Shown here in pieces: positions 31,032 through 43,700 of a stretch of 64,000 bases of DNA (the first letter of the stretch is position 1; each line of letters begins with the position of its first letter). Below the pieces are notes generated by a model. The model was not told where the DNA came from. It searched no databases and saw only the letters and a list, made by a program, of their open reading frames with translations. The position numbers and the translations under genes were made by a program. The stretch comes from Lyophyllum atratum (taxonomy: Eukaryota > Basidiomycota > Agaricomycetes > Agaricales > Lyophyllaceae): positions 682,001 through 746,000 of the forward strand of contig JACGCN010000017.1 in NCBI GenBank assembly GCA_014905825.1. Direction: 5' to 3'.

Positions 31032-33607
31032 TCACTCCGCTTGTGGTAAGACGCCGGGTCCGGCAGCCCTGTCGATGTCGGCCTCCTCGTTAGGGGAGGA
31101 TGCCCGGGACTTGTTGATTTTCGGGTATTGGGCCGCGGTCGCGACACCTACAGGGGGGAAGGCACCAGTGCCAGAGGTGGATGGCGCGCCCGATGCAGTG
31201 GCCTGTGTGCCTCCTGCGTCATGGATGGCGGCGGCAATGGAGGCGGCGATGTCGCCAGGAGCGGGTTGGGATGTAGTGCTGTGCTCGGTGGGCAAAACCA
31301 CGGGTTCGTTGACGTTGATGTCGTCATCCATGACCATGTCGCGGTCGCGGTAGGGAGAAGGGGATCGGGATCGCGTACGAGAGCGGGAACGGTCGTAGGA
31401 GGGGTGGCGGCGACTGCGTGGGGGTGGGGAGTAAGGACGCGATCGGTGGCTGCGCATGGAAGGCGCGGGGCTATGCGACCGTTGGCGGAAGGGACGACTG
31501 GGTCCCGGCTGATCGTCCTGACGCCAAGCGCGAGCCCGTCCCTTGGCGGGGAGGCCGAGTCTTTTGCGTGCCAGACGTTCGGTCATGGCTTCCTGTTGCC
31601 TCTGCTTGGCCTGAGCATCGGCGCGTACCTGGGAGTTAAGAGTCTTGACCTTCTCCTCGAGTTCGATGATTGAGGTCATCTGACGGAGGGCTTCTTCGTT
31701 GTCACGCTCGAGGGGCACAGCGAGGTCGATGTAGGAGGGGCCGGGCTTCGCTGGTACCTCCCATGCGCCTCCGGAAAATCTGACGAAAGCGCATCGCATG
31801 CGCTTCTCCTTGTCGAAGAAGTCTCTAAAGGTTCGAAATCCGATGGGGGTAGGGGGTTGTTGCCCTGCGCGAATGGCGGCATCGAAGTGAATGAAGGAAC
31901 GCACTTGGGCGGCTTCGACGGTGCGCCAGGGTTGTCCTTGGTCGTCGAGCAAGGTGTATCGTCCGTCCGTGCCCTTACGGATGAAGTGTAGGTCTTTGTT
32001 GAAGGAAAAAGTGTTGGACATTGTGGTTGGGATGGTGCGAGGTGTGCGCGGTCTGTAGCGGGGAGCAGAGGGGTCGTCGAGGTCTGACGATATGCTGAAG
32101 CCATTGAGTAGGGTGGCTATATATACGTTGTCGCACCATTCATCCGGAGCTACTTGCATGGAAAATTCATGGAGCTCCTCGCTTGCGATATGCATGGAAC
32201 CCAGCAGAATTTGAGGGTCGTCGGGTGGCGCATCTGCCTTGCCTTCGGGAAGGGAGCCGATGGATTTCACGCCTTGTAGTTCCAGATAAGCGGGAAGCGC
32301 GTCAAGGTGTGTGATGGCATGATGAGGGAGCCAGGTGATGTCACCTGACTTCCACTTGATCTTGAAGATCGCGTTGACACCGCTGCCACTATGTGCGATG
32401 ATGCTATGGACCGCCCATTCCCTACCGGGTTCTTCGAATTCAGTCGATACCTGGTTATGTTGTCTTCCAGGGAACAACCTATCGTCATTGGGTATGTGTG
32501 GCTTCAATAGGGAAGCATGGAAGACGTCGTGTATTCCTCTCTGCTTTAGTGCAGACGGCAACTCGAGCTTGAATGAATTGTTGCCGAAGTCCTTTGTTAT
32601 TAGGTATGGTCCAATGTACTTTGGAACAAGTTTTCTGGCTAATCCTTTTTTGGCAAAGGAGATATTCTTGGTCGAAAGGTACACCATTTCGTTTTCCTTG
32701 AATGGAGCCATTTGACGTTTTCTGTTCGCAGTTCTAGTCTGTTTCACGCGGGCGGCAATGATGCTGTCGTGTGCGGACATTATAGCGGATTTCAGTCTCT
32801 GGGCAAAGACGCGTACCCCTGGATATTCCGATGCGCCGGGGTTGTCCCAAATGAAACTTCGAGGCATCTGCCCATAGTTAAGGAAGAATGGTGCGTAGCC
32901 CGTGGACTCGGAACGCGCGGTATTAATGGCGAATTCTATAGCAGGTAATTTGGATACCCAGTCTTTCTGTGTGGGGCCGATGCATTGTCTCAGCATTTGG
33001 CCCACTGTCCTGTTAGCGCGCTCTGTTGAGCCGTCGGATTCGGGATGGTACGCGCTTGACATGCGCAAGGACGTGCCGATTAGGGAATGGAGGTGCGTCC
33101 AAAGGACACTCGTGAAGAGTGGATCCCTATCGCTGACTATTACCTTTGGCATTCCATGCAGTTTATATATTTCTGCGAAGACGAGCTCTGCCACCTGCCT
33201 CGCCGTGTAGTTGGTGCGGCTCGGGATTAGATGTACCATGGCCGTGAGTAAGTCGATGACGACGGTTATTGAATCGTACTGCGCGTCCCTGTCTTTTGAT
33301 TCAGGGAGAGGTCCAACAAAATCCATACCTATGGCTTCCCATGGTCGTGAGGGGACAGGGAGAGGATTTAACAAACCATATGGCTTGTGGTTGCTGGGCT
33401 TGCTACGTTTGCATGTCGTGCACGAGGCACAGTAGCTATCAACATTGTTTACCATGTCCTTCCACCATACCTGGTCTCGAAGGTAAGCCACGGTCTTTCT
33501 AGCCCCCAGATGAGCTAACAATGAATGTGCTTCCGATATGATAGTTTCTCGTACACTCCTGCCGTGTACAGTTACATTCGGAATACATAGCACAGTTTTG
33601 TCATGCA
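31032..33607 (-). CDS. Ty3/gypsy pol, C-terminal half: integrase and chromodomain-like tail
   Basis: One open frame. Integrase zinc-binding domain: HSLLAHLGARKTVAYLRDQV then CASCTTCK (H-H-C-C type). Catalytic core: MDFVGPLPES (D), IVSDRDPLFTS (D) and SAYHPESDGSTERANRT (E), the full DDE triad. A GPY-like region follows (KNISFAKKGLARKLVPKYIG) and a chromodomain-like segment (AIFKIKWKSGDITWLPHHAI). The tail after it is rich in R, S and P. On the N-terminal side the frame runs into an inserted DNA element at 33607; it continues at 34830 in the same frame as the RT segment if the insert is ignored. Confidence 0.85.
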
Positions 33608-34831
33608 CATCAGCAATGTCGGAGTTTTGATCATAGAAGCCTGTAGCAAACAAAGCCAAAACCATAGAGAGCCATAGTAAACAGAGCCAGAGCTATAGAG
33701 AGCCATAGTAAACAGAGCTGAGGCCATAGAGGGCCGTAGAAAATAGAAAATCATGTAGGATCCATAGTGAATGAACATATCCTTACAGAAGCTCATCGGT
33801 TGGAGAAACTTCATTACCTACATTTGAGGAATTTATTTTGCCTGTTAAACAATATAGCGCACAATTATGGGGTGACCATAATTTCTACAATAATGTTTTC
33901 TTGGGCTTTGGATATGGTAACAATTTTTTTCAAAGTTCTTCGGTTTTTGTTGATTTTGTTGATTTTTGAAATCAACGAAATCAACGAAAAATCAACGAAA
34001 AATCAACGAAATCAACGAAGTCAACGAAGTCATGTGATGCAAAAATGGATATGGCGATATCCATTTTTGCATCACATGATCGCCATATCCATTTTTGCAT
34101 CACATGACTTCCAAGTTCAGAATATGCAGAACTTTGTGCAACTTATTTCTGCCTGCCCTAATCTTGCTTCAAATTTGGAACACCCTTGAGTCGTGCTTTT
34201 CTTTTCCATACAATCACCAACATTGCCTTTTTCTCCTAGTCACCACTTTATCCACGTGCTGCCCAACTCCAACCATAATGCCATGGATGTAGGACCAGGA
34301 CCGGGAGTAGAATAGAAGGGGCAGACCCTAAGAAGAGGAGAGCCGCAAGGTATGTCGCCCAGCCCACTCAGCATGTACAACAATTAAGAGACGTCTCTAT
34401 AGGTAATACTCAAGTAGGGCATATGTTCTTCTGCACCCCACACCGCTTGCCACATCACTCCTCCGTCTTTCATCAATCAGGTTCTGCCACGTCACTCACC
34501 CCCACCCCATAGCAAACCATGTAACTGGACTTTTGTATATCTATTTAGTGTAGTATATGTATCCATTGTACCAGAATTTCTCTCAATATACAATTCTTGC
34601 GGCATTGTACAGATGTGATTGACCATGACGGAAACCAGGATCAAAATTTGATTTTGACTGCTTCCAGCTGAGCCTATGACGTGCTATGGAGCAAACAAGA
34701 CGCTCTATATAGACCCTGATAGACTTGGCAGGGTTCTATAGCGCTCTGTGTGGCTAAAGGAGTAGTCTATGGTTCTATGGCACTATAAAGCTCTACATAG
34801 TACTAGTAAGGGAGGTCTGACATTGCTGATG
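33608..34831. mobile_element. Non-autonomous DNA element with 13-bp inverted ends inserted in gypsy pol
   Basis: CATCAGCAATGTC at 33608-33620 is inverted as GACATTGCTGATG at 34819-34831, with the match continuing past one mismatch. TGCA (or CA) is repeated at both edges. Without the insert the pol frame runs straight across (LRLH to DKTVLCIP). Inside are subterminal repeats of AGCCATAGTAAACAGAGC, a short ATCAACGAAA tandem (33965-34025) and a strong hairpin. No transposase, so mobilised in trans if at all. Confidence 0.72.
34031..34107. repeat. Perfect hairpin plus a third copy of the arm
   Basis: TCATGTGATGCAAAAATGGA begins the left arm (34031 onward). It is inverted within 34058-34080 with a tiny loop, and the right arm is then repeated directly at about 34082-34107. 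Arms are about 23 bp without mismatch. Confidence 0.8.
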
Positions 34832-36664
34832 CAGGCGAAGGTACATCAGACCGTCAGTAGTTTCGAAATTCCTGAAGTCTTTGGGTTTCTGCACGATTGG
34901 TTTGAAATCGGGATCGTCGGAATATTTGTGTCTGATTATTTCAGCTATAACAATCCCCGGTTGGGAGTCGTTGACGACGTCAACCAGAGTCGGAGGTATG
35001 CGTTCGGCGTCGTTGTTGACGTCGTCGTCGTCCGGCATGCCATGTTGAGTGGTGGTCTGGTTTACGCTTGTTGGCGCGGGTCCGTCTACGGTCTTAGTTA
35101 TGAGCTTACGAGGTCCCGCGATGCTGATATGACCTTTCATTCTCGCAGCAAATTCCTTACTCGTTTCTGCGCGACCACTCTCCGGATCGGGGATGTCCCT
35201 CTTGCGGCGTCGTGATGGTTGTGCATTAGCCATCTCGCCCTCCAACCCGACGAGCAAAGGCATGGAAACTAAGTGAGTACCTATGTTATCATTGTCAACC
35301 ACGTCGTGATACGTGTATTCACTTCGAGCGCGTACGGTTCCCGGCTTATCATTGGAGTATAATCTAGATAGGGCATCCGATAGTATGTTCTCCGCCCCAG
35401 GGACGTAGATGACCTCAAAGTCAAAGTCCGCAATTTTCTCAATCCACCTGGCTTGCCGTCCCGAAAGGTTCTTCTGTTTTAAGAGGTGAATCAATGCTTG
35501 ATGATCTGTATACCATCTGAAGTGTGTTCCTTGTAGAATATCCCTATGGCGTAGCATAGTTTCGACGCCCGCCAGCATCTCGATCTCATGGATGGGATAG
35601 TTTTGTTGCGCGGGGTTGAGCTTGGCGGAGAAGAAGGCGGCAACCTTTGCCTGGCGCCAGTCTTCACCCTGACTGATGACACCCGCAATACCGGTAACAC
35701 ATCCATCTGTGATAACATTTATGGGTGGTTTATCATCGCCGTATTCTAGTGGCCGTCGGTGATGCCCCTTGCATATCACCGCCAGGGACTTGACATCTTC
35801 AAAAGCTCGTTGGAGGGTGTAATCCCATCGGAAAGGCACAGTATCTCCAGTTACCGCGTGTAGGATCCCCATCGGAATTCGTACGCGATCTATGTCATCA
35901 GCCAGGAAGCTCGCTACGCCCAGGAATCCTCGAAGTAAGTCGCGATTTGTCGGGGTCTTCCAATTGACTAATGTATCCACCTTATGAGGATCCATTCGTA
36001 TCCCATCTCTGTCGATGATTCTTCCCAGTATGTTAAGCTCGGGAACGAGGAACTGTATCTTGGACTTGTTGAGGTAGAATTTCTCCTTTCGAAGGATGTC
36101 TATTACTAGTGTAACGTGTTTCACATGCCCTGCTAATGAATTGGAATATATGATAATGTCGTCTAAGTAAACGTCGAGGAATCGCCCTACATAGGGGGCG
36201 AAAATGTGGTTCATCAGTGCCTGAGCTGTGGTTGGGGCGTTGCAATCGCCCATTTGGACGACGTGACTGACCATGTTGCCATCAGGTGTGTTGCTACACG
36301 TCTTCCAGACCTCTTCCGGCCATACCCTGATACAATCGAACATGTTCAGGAGATCCAGGGCAGATATGTATGTATGCGCCGCTGCACGTCGCAGGACGGC
36401 ATCCATGACTGGCAAAGGTGAAGCTACCTTTTCAGTATTATCGTTACGTTCTCGAAGGTCATAGACTGACCTCATCTTATCCGTACCAGGTTTATAGATG
36501 AACATCATCCACCAGACCTTGGCAGGATGATGTATCAAGCCCTTGTAATTAGAGCAATAGCGTGATATAAAAATCGTTGTAGTTACAGCGGGATCTGAAA
36601 TATAGACTGCGTGTAAAGATAGCCACCTGTCAGCCGGCGTTGAAGGATATCCCACGGGTGACAA
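34830..36664 (-). CDS. Ty3/gypsy pol, reverse transcriptase and RNase H
   Basis: An uninterrupted frame of more than 600 residues. Reverse transcriptase landmarks are RSVYDLRERNDNTEKV, ALDLLNMFDCIRV, NMVSHVVQMGDCNAPTTAQA and the active-site box VYLDDIIIYS, followed by FYLNKSKIQFLVPELNILGR. RNase H shows INVITDGCVTGIAGV, YPIHEIEMLAGVETMLRHRD and WYTDHQALIHLL, ending in the typical GAENILSDALSRLY. The wording is that of agaricomycete Ty3 elements. The N-terminal part, including protease, is not visible upstream. This half could have been functional until the insertion at 33608-34831. Confidence 0.88.
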
Positions 36665-38586
36665 CAGCGCATGCTCGTCGTTGCTCGCGACGTGTGCAAG
36701 CCGCCGGGGTTTCCCATTTCAGAAACACCCGCCTCTTTCTATTTTTGTTCGATGCCGGTTCCTGAAATTGACATTTCTTCATCTTGTCGGGCGCGACGTC
36801 GTTTTCCATCCGCCTCGGCTATAATTCAGCCGGTTCTTCTTGAAATGTGTTATGTCTCCGGCTGCCGTCGTCATGAAAGACGGTGAAACATGTGTATGTT
36901 ATTTTTCATTAAAATCTCTGCTAGACAAATTTGCCTACTACGGTACGCTGTACCTTGAAGGACTCCATATCCCTGCAAGAGAAGGGCAACGCCTTCCCAC
37001 GACTGCTGGCAAGCGTCGCTCATGGAGCGACGCTTGGCGGAAGCAACAGGTTCGCATGCGATCACGAGTCGCGATTTGAGGTGTGACGAGCACCGCCGTA
37101 CTGGTGACGGGGCCTGTGGACTTGGGGGGAAGGATTCTTGATAGGATGTAGGGGTAGTGAACATGGTATCTGTACCGTGCCTGTCGCGATGACAGGCGTC
37201 GAAGGGGTGCCTCATCGGTAGACCGACATTGAGAATTACACACCTTTACAATCCACCCTCGTTCCGTCAGATACTCCACAGTTCAATCTTCAACCAACCA
37301 AATCCCAGTCGAATCCGAGCGGTCTAGTCGGGGTAAACAGCAGCGACGGTGAGCAATCGACAGACGGGTTCGAAGAGGTTGGAAGTCGTGATTGTTGAAA
37401 ACTGATCAAAATCGCCCACATGAATACAGGTACAAACAATGATGTGGCTGACCATCGCCACAAGATTAGGGTCTACGACACGGGTTCTTACACTGGACAG
37501 CGCCAGGACAACGCAGAAAATAGATTTAGGAATAGATACAGCCTTAAACGAAAAAAAATGGCCCGATCATGGTCCCTGGAGTAAAAGTAAGACGAATCAT
37601 AAAAGTCAAGCAAGGGCATCACAGTTTCGCACATTGGAGCTACAATCCTTCGCCGACATCTACAAAGCAGGCACAATCCATTGCGCTATAAAATGTTTTG
37701 GTGATTCAAAGACACTACTTCAGCATAGTATATTCCATTATAGGGTGTACTCATGAGTTATGAGACGATACAGAACTTGCAAATTAAAATTCTCGTGATG
37801 CAAAACGCGTGAGTATCCCAACAACCCTTTCAGGATTTCAGGTACATCCTGCTACCAGCGTGACGGCGTGTGGTACAGAGGGGAGTCTCTGCTTCTAAAA
37901 TTAATGCCTGCAAGACTTGCCCAATCATTTCCTTAGCAGCTATTCCAGACACAAGCATCCATATTTTATTTTGATCCAATCTGGAATATATGCACAGTCA
38001 CCATTCCGGAAGCATCCGGCGGTCGGAATTTTGTGGATGGGTATGTTGACTATAGGACTATGCTAATCCGTAGTCGAAAATTCTATTTGCTGTGGCAATG
38101 TGCCAATTTCCGGCATCCTGCCATTCTCAATGGTATGTTTTATAATGAAATCAGAAGCAAAATATAGATCGGAGAAGGTATGAACATCATAGATCGATAT
38201 TTATCCTGGTTGGTTCAAGGGGTAACCATTGATACGAGATTATTTGCTATTTTATATCATTTACGGTATGTTATTCCCCATGTTTTTCTTTCGGGTCATT
38301 TGTAGCGGAGGTAATTATAGATTCGATACAAATATAGCCGTGAAGAGATTCGGAACGAGATTCAGGTACAGTGTGACAAGGAAGCAATGATGCGCAGATG
38401 GAATACAAACAAACAAGAGCGGTGGGCGGCAGGTGGACCGTGCGCGACCGTGCGCATACCGCCAGGCAGCGATCAACCAAGGGCGGCAATGCTGGGTATT
38501 TGGCCTGCGTTGGCGTAGTCACGTGACACTGTAACTACAGCCGTTTTTATATCACGCATCTACGCTAAGTAGAGCCACTTTATATA
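36665..38586. other. Unexplained 1.9 kb between gag and reverse transcriptase remnants
   Basis: Where the rest of gag and a protease should be, there are only short frames. It contains a hairpin GCGTCGCTCATGGAGCGACGC around 37013-37033 and AT-rich sequence at 37.7-38.3 kb. Either a decayed insertion or a junction between two different retroelements. Confidence 0.4.
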
Positions 38587-39747
38587 TCAATGTGACGGTA
38601 CAGCCTGCTTGCGTTGCTGCGACCTGAAGTCGACTGGGAAGCAGTAGTCGAAAAGCTTCTCGAAGAAGGTACGCAGTTTCCATTTCTCAGGGTTGTAGGA
38701 TACCTCACGCGTGTAAAAGGTGTAGGCTTTATCCTCAAGAAAGTTTGCTATTATGGCTACATGGCGTTTGGGAGCGACACGGCCGTCAGTGACATAGGCC
38801 GTGCTTTGGGTCAGGAATCGGTGGAAGATTTGGGTGTCGGCCACGCCTTTATATTTCTCTGGGGGAGTCGGGCGAATCAAGGTTCGTTTTGACTTCTTAT
38901 TCTTCTTCTTCGAAGATTTCTTCTTACGCCTTCTAGCCGGCACGCTGCCACTGGACGAATCCGAAGACGTGGACGAGTCACCGCCGCTGCTCGAGGAGTC
39001 CGAACCATCTGACGGAGGGGAACCCGCTCCATCGTCCGATTCTGAGCTTGAAGAGCTCGATGACGATTTATCCGAATCCGTCGAGTCCTTGCGACGTTTC
39101 TTAGCCTCGACATTCTTGAAGGCCTTGCCTAAGAAGCTCTTTGCGGCTATCTGCGTGCTAGGACGCATGTCCTTCTCATTCGGTACGTGGTCCTTGTTCT
39201 TTGCTTCCCTGCCTTGTTTACGAGAGTTCTGCTTCCTTAGCATTTTTAATTCAGCTCGTAAACTTTCAAGCTCATTTCGTAGTTCGGTCTCAACTACGGC
39301 TGATGTTACGGATTCATTCACAGGTGCTAGTACAACAGGAGTGGGCGCTCTCGACGCGTATTCGTCTAAGGCGGCCTGTTGGGCTGCGGAATCTAATTCC
39401 TCGGCAGGAATTCCAGCGGCACCCCAATTCGTGGGGTCTATGTTCTTTCCCTTGGAGGGGCCTTCTCCTCGGGATGCGGGACGCTCATTGGCCCGAGCGT
39501 GGGTCCGCGTGGCTTGCTCTCGCTTTCGGAGCAAGTCGTTCTGGGCCGAGGTAAGATTCCCTTCGGCCCTTCTGACGGTGTCAGCCTGTGATTCAGACAG
39601 CTGGTTTTCTCCCAGGCTCCTAGCCCGGGGTCGACGACGGGAGACGGTGAACCATTCACCGCCATCAGCGTGGAGGGGTCGGCCTAGCTTGGCAATGGCT
39701 TCGGCTTGGCGACGCTCTTCCTCGCGCGTCTCATCCCAGGACATCAT
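38587..39747 (-). pseudogene. Truncated Ty3-type gag
   Basis: Open on the minus strand from a candidate ATG near 39747; the frame is open a little upstream without an ATG. It starts with a charged helical region (SWDETREEERRQAEAIAKLG) and a long disordered part. A coiled segment follows (LRNELESLRAELKMLRKQ), then a poly-Ser acidic tract and a KKKSSKKKNKK basic tract. The last part is the gag capsid-like region (ADTQIFHRFLTQSTAYVTDG then VAIIANFLEDKAYTFYTREV and LRTFFEKLFDYCFPVDFR). It then stops abruptly, before any zinc knuckle, so the 3' part is lost. Whether it belongs to the same element as the pol halves is unproven. Confidence 0.65.
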
Positions 39748-39799
39748 CGCACGTCGGGCTCGCTCGGCCAATATGTCATTCAGGTTCGGAACGGCACGT

Positions 39800-40640
39800 C
39801 AGGCTAGGCTGGGAATATGATGTATCAAAAGCCCGTGGCTGTAGCACAGATGCTGATGTATCAACCCCCACAGTCTATGGGCAGATATGATGTATCATAT
39901 CTCGGGATGTGATATATCATATCCCTTGCGGTCTGTGCGCTTCCTGCACATTCGGCATCCCTCGGCATCCTTCTGCCACGGCATATTCCGGAGCGCCTCC
40001 TGCATGCACCCCCGCCTGTCCTCGATCCACGTCATAGCGGCTCGCTTGTATCAGGCGCACCGCCTGCTACCGTTCGGCAATCTATACTTAGATAGTGTGT
40101 TCCTGGCGCTTTGCGCCTTCCTCCCGCCCCCTAATCTGCGCCCGCGTTCCTTGCCCCCGCTCCGTCCTTTGCATATTGCTTTCTACCTTATCTTCATAAG
40201 AGTACTCCATGGATCTTCTGTTTCTACCACCCCTAGTCACTAGTCACTTTGCACCCTTGATCCAAGTCATGTATCTCATGTAGAAGTAAGGATTTGTATG
40301 TTATCAGTATAGGTTACTAACTACGAAGTTTGAATTTGGCTATGTTCATGTTCTTCCGGCAGGTGATATATCATGACCTGGAACAGCGAGAAAACTTAAG
40401 ATCCTGTAGGACGTGATATATCACCTAGTCCGCATAACTATGACTTCCAACTACGGTTATAGTTTACTGATATATCACATAGCTTGCGACAAACAGGTGT
40501 AGGCGGATGATATATCACCAACTCACGGACGATATATCACCGACTCACGGACGATATATCACCGACTCACGGATGATATATCACCGACTCACAAGTAACC
40601 ATAGATGATATATCACTAACTTATAACATAGATGATATAT
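39800..40640. repeat. Region rich in TGATATATCA palindromes with a 22-bp tandem array
   Basis: The palindrome TGATATATCA and close variants (TGATGTATCA) recur about fifteen times. At about 40507-40575 they form a tandem of 22 bp (GATATATCACCGACTCACGG...), then looser repeats with CTAACTTATAA to 40640. It lies just outside gag, where the 5' LTR of a minus-strand element would be, so it may be LTR-derived. No match to the putative 3' LTR was seen. Confidence 0.6.
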
Positions 40641-40758
40641 CACTAACTTATAATTGTGCGCTTCAAGACATCGACGTACTTACAGTCAGCATCTATTGAC
40701 TGACATGAAGAAGATCATATTCCTAGACTAAGTACAAATTGACTAACTAGTTTTCCCC

Positions 40759-43700
40759 CTACAAGATGTGACTCAGTAAGTGTGCGTGCGTCAGATAGAC
40801 GAGAGATACACACCTTTTCGATGATGTACCTGCACCTGTACTGGCTCCCTTACGCTTAGAGCCAACACTGTCTGTCACAGTACAGTCGTTTGCAAATGAA
40901 ACTGCCATCACAAGTTGAACGAAAGTGCCGGGTCCTGTTTGCACGTGACTGTGCCTGTCACATCGCGACAGGAAACGAAACTATCTATCGACGACTCGGA
41001 ACACAAGTCAAACACAAGTAGTACATACATCTAGTCTTGAAAATGATAACCACAATTAAGAATCCATGCTTCTGCTTTCTCCCGAGATACTGTATGAGTG
41101 GCTTGATGAATGAGCCACGCCCGCGCATCAGGGTTCAATGCCTCCGCCTCATGTCTCCGGAGCCACGCCTTGATCGAAGAGAACGCTTGCTCGATAGGGT
41201 TGAAGTCGGGGGAATAAGGTGGTAAATATATGAGTTTTGCACCTTTAAGTTACGCACTAATCAGTAAGTCGGTCATGTCCACGAATATGTGACCACGCAC
41301 CACAATCATCAATAATAAGACTGCGGACTTCCTCATCATGATGTATGGTACAGTTATCGAGAATGACTACGCTGCGGGGTCCAGGAAAGGGATTCAATTT
41401 GGGAGCCTGTTCAATGATTTCATGCCTGGTTCATGATAAGAGAAGAGAAGCAGACATACAATTTGATCTTTGAGAAAACCGAGGAAACGCTCTTTGGTGA
41501 CTGAACCTTCGAAGATGTCCAAGGCAATAATCCCATCGCGTGATAGGGCGGGGAGCATAGAGAACCTTTGGCCGCGGATAAAGGCGTCACGGCGAACGCA
41601 CCCAGCACCCACAGGGGCCCATCCGTGGTCACGTTGATTGGTGCGTCCATCGACAGCCGATTCGTCCAACCAGATGCAATAATCCGCTGGGATGTCACCA
41701 TATGCAGCTTGCCATGTAGCCCGGAGAAGCTCATTCCTCTCCAATGCATGCTTGGAGATGCGCTTCCGTGTGAGTGCGAGACTGCGGATGGCACGGCAGA
41801 GTGTCGCAATCGATACATCAGTGTTTCGGTCATCAGAAAGCCTGGACTGGATTTCATCGAGATATAGTGCTGGGTTGGCATCCAAGATAGACAATATAAA
41901 ATTCATATCTGCAGTTTCTAGAGACCTTCTGCGACCTCGAGGTTGCGCGAACGGATTGTGGACCATGCCGTGTTCTCTATGTAGGCGAAGAACTTCGCGC
42001 ACAGTCCGCTCACTACAGCTCGCAAGTTTAGCAATCTCGGCAGTAGATAATTGAAGCTCATCCTTCCAGTAGACCATGCGCTTTCGGAGTTCAGTGGACG
42101 TATGGGGCGCCATGGAGGTGAAACGAGCAAGCTATTGGCCTGTACGATGGTCAACAGTGCGATGAGCGGCTATGACCCGGAGTGACATTTGGTCACAAAT
42201 TCACGTGTACGGTCATGTGCAAATAGGTTTTCAAGAAATCCGATCGGCAGTTTCATTTGCAAACGACTGTAGCTCGCGTTCCATCAGGCCTCTGAGGAGC
42301 GGTGGGGACACGCTTCGAATGTGTAGGAACCCATGCGTCTGCAGGGCGCTGCTCGTTCAGGTCGCTCGATGTTGTGGCTCCACCTGCCGAGGCTGTGCTC
42401 ACTTTGATGGCGTTGGCTCCCTTCCGCGTGGCTACATCGGGTACGAGAACTTGGTCCGGACCATTTGGATCTGCAGACCCAGTATCTGCAATCGCCCTTC
42501 CACCCTTCCCTCCCCCGCGACCTCCACGACCTCCACGACCACCTCGACCACCTCGACCACCTCGACCACCTCGACCTCCACGACCTCCATGACTGCCTTT
42601 GCCTTTGCCCCTCCCAGCACCTCCATCACTCTTATCTGCATCTACCGGTTTGGGAATTGGTGTCGGCTTTGTGGAAGGGCGCGTGGACGGAAACGAAGGA
42701 GGTGATGGATCTATCGGCGGTTCTGCCGAGGTTTGTCCTTCTGTTACTCCCAGTGATGGGGCTGCGATCGTCTGTTGGATTCGTCCAAGCCGTGGAGGGG
42801 TGGCGGGAGCAGCCTGCACTGGTGCAGTCTGGGTAATCCGACTATAAGTGGGTGGAAGGGCGCCAGGCAATGGCATGCGCTGAGGAAGAGCTGGCGCGGT
42901 GACCGGCGGCTCGATTCGGGAAGGAACGGCTACATTAAGTTGTTGAGAGACGGCTGGTGGATGGGATAGCTCCTGAGAGATAGATGTAGCACCAGCAGAA
43001 GGCTGATCTGGAACAGCTACGGGGGAAGGTGCATGAACAGATGGCTGAGGGAGCGGTTGAGCAAAGGCAGGGGGCTGAAAAGATCCAGCGACGGGTATCT
43101 GAACATTGACAGGTGTATGTGCAAGGAGATCGGGGATGGAGTGAGCGTGGGTAGATTCAGTCGAGTTGGTCAATGGAACTATGGGGGGCGCCGAAATTTG
43201 ACTGGGATTTGCGGGTGCTGGGTACGAGTCATTTGGAAGAGTGGGAAGTTGAGAGAAGTCGAGATCGTAAGGGAAGACAAAGCTTTCCGCTTGATGTTGC
43301 TGAACGCCATGCTGATCGAGGAATGCGGTGAGATCAGACAGAAGAAGGTCCGTGGACGCTGGTGGGAATAGCGATGGATCATTGAACATCCAGGACTCCG
43401 GTGCCTGGTTGCTGATAGCTCCGGCTGACGGTTGCTGATATCCGAACGTGTTGAAAGGGTCCTGTCCAATGCCATTGCTGGTGGACTCGGGTATATCAAC
43501 GATTGGTAAGGGCTGATCCCGAGAGCTGAAGACCGCGGGCCTTAATAGGGGAAGAGGAGTTGCGGATGAGGGCTGAGGACTGGAGGGACCGGTGGGCAGG
43601 TCCTCCGACTCCAAGTCGTCGTCATCGAATGTGATCGCCTCGTCGCGGTCTTCATCGAGAGCGGATGTGGATGAGAGCTGAGGGCTGGTGGTAACAGTGG

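Noticed and set aside
38801..39820. 339-codon plus-strand frame over the gag region
   Set aside because: Exact antisense of the gag open frame; composition is that of a shadow frame.
42302..42847. Plus-strand proline/histidine-leucine-aspartate repeat frames
   Set aside because: Antisense readings of the GGR tract of the minus-strand gene.
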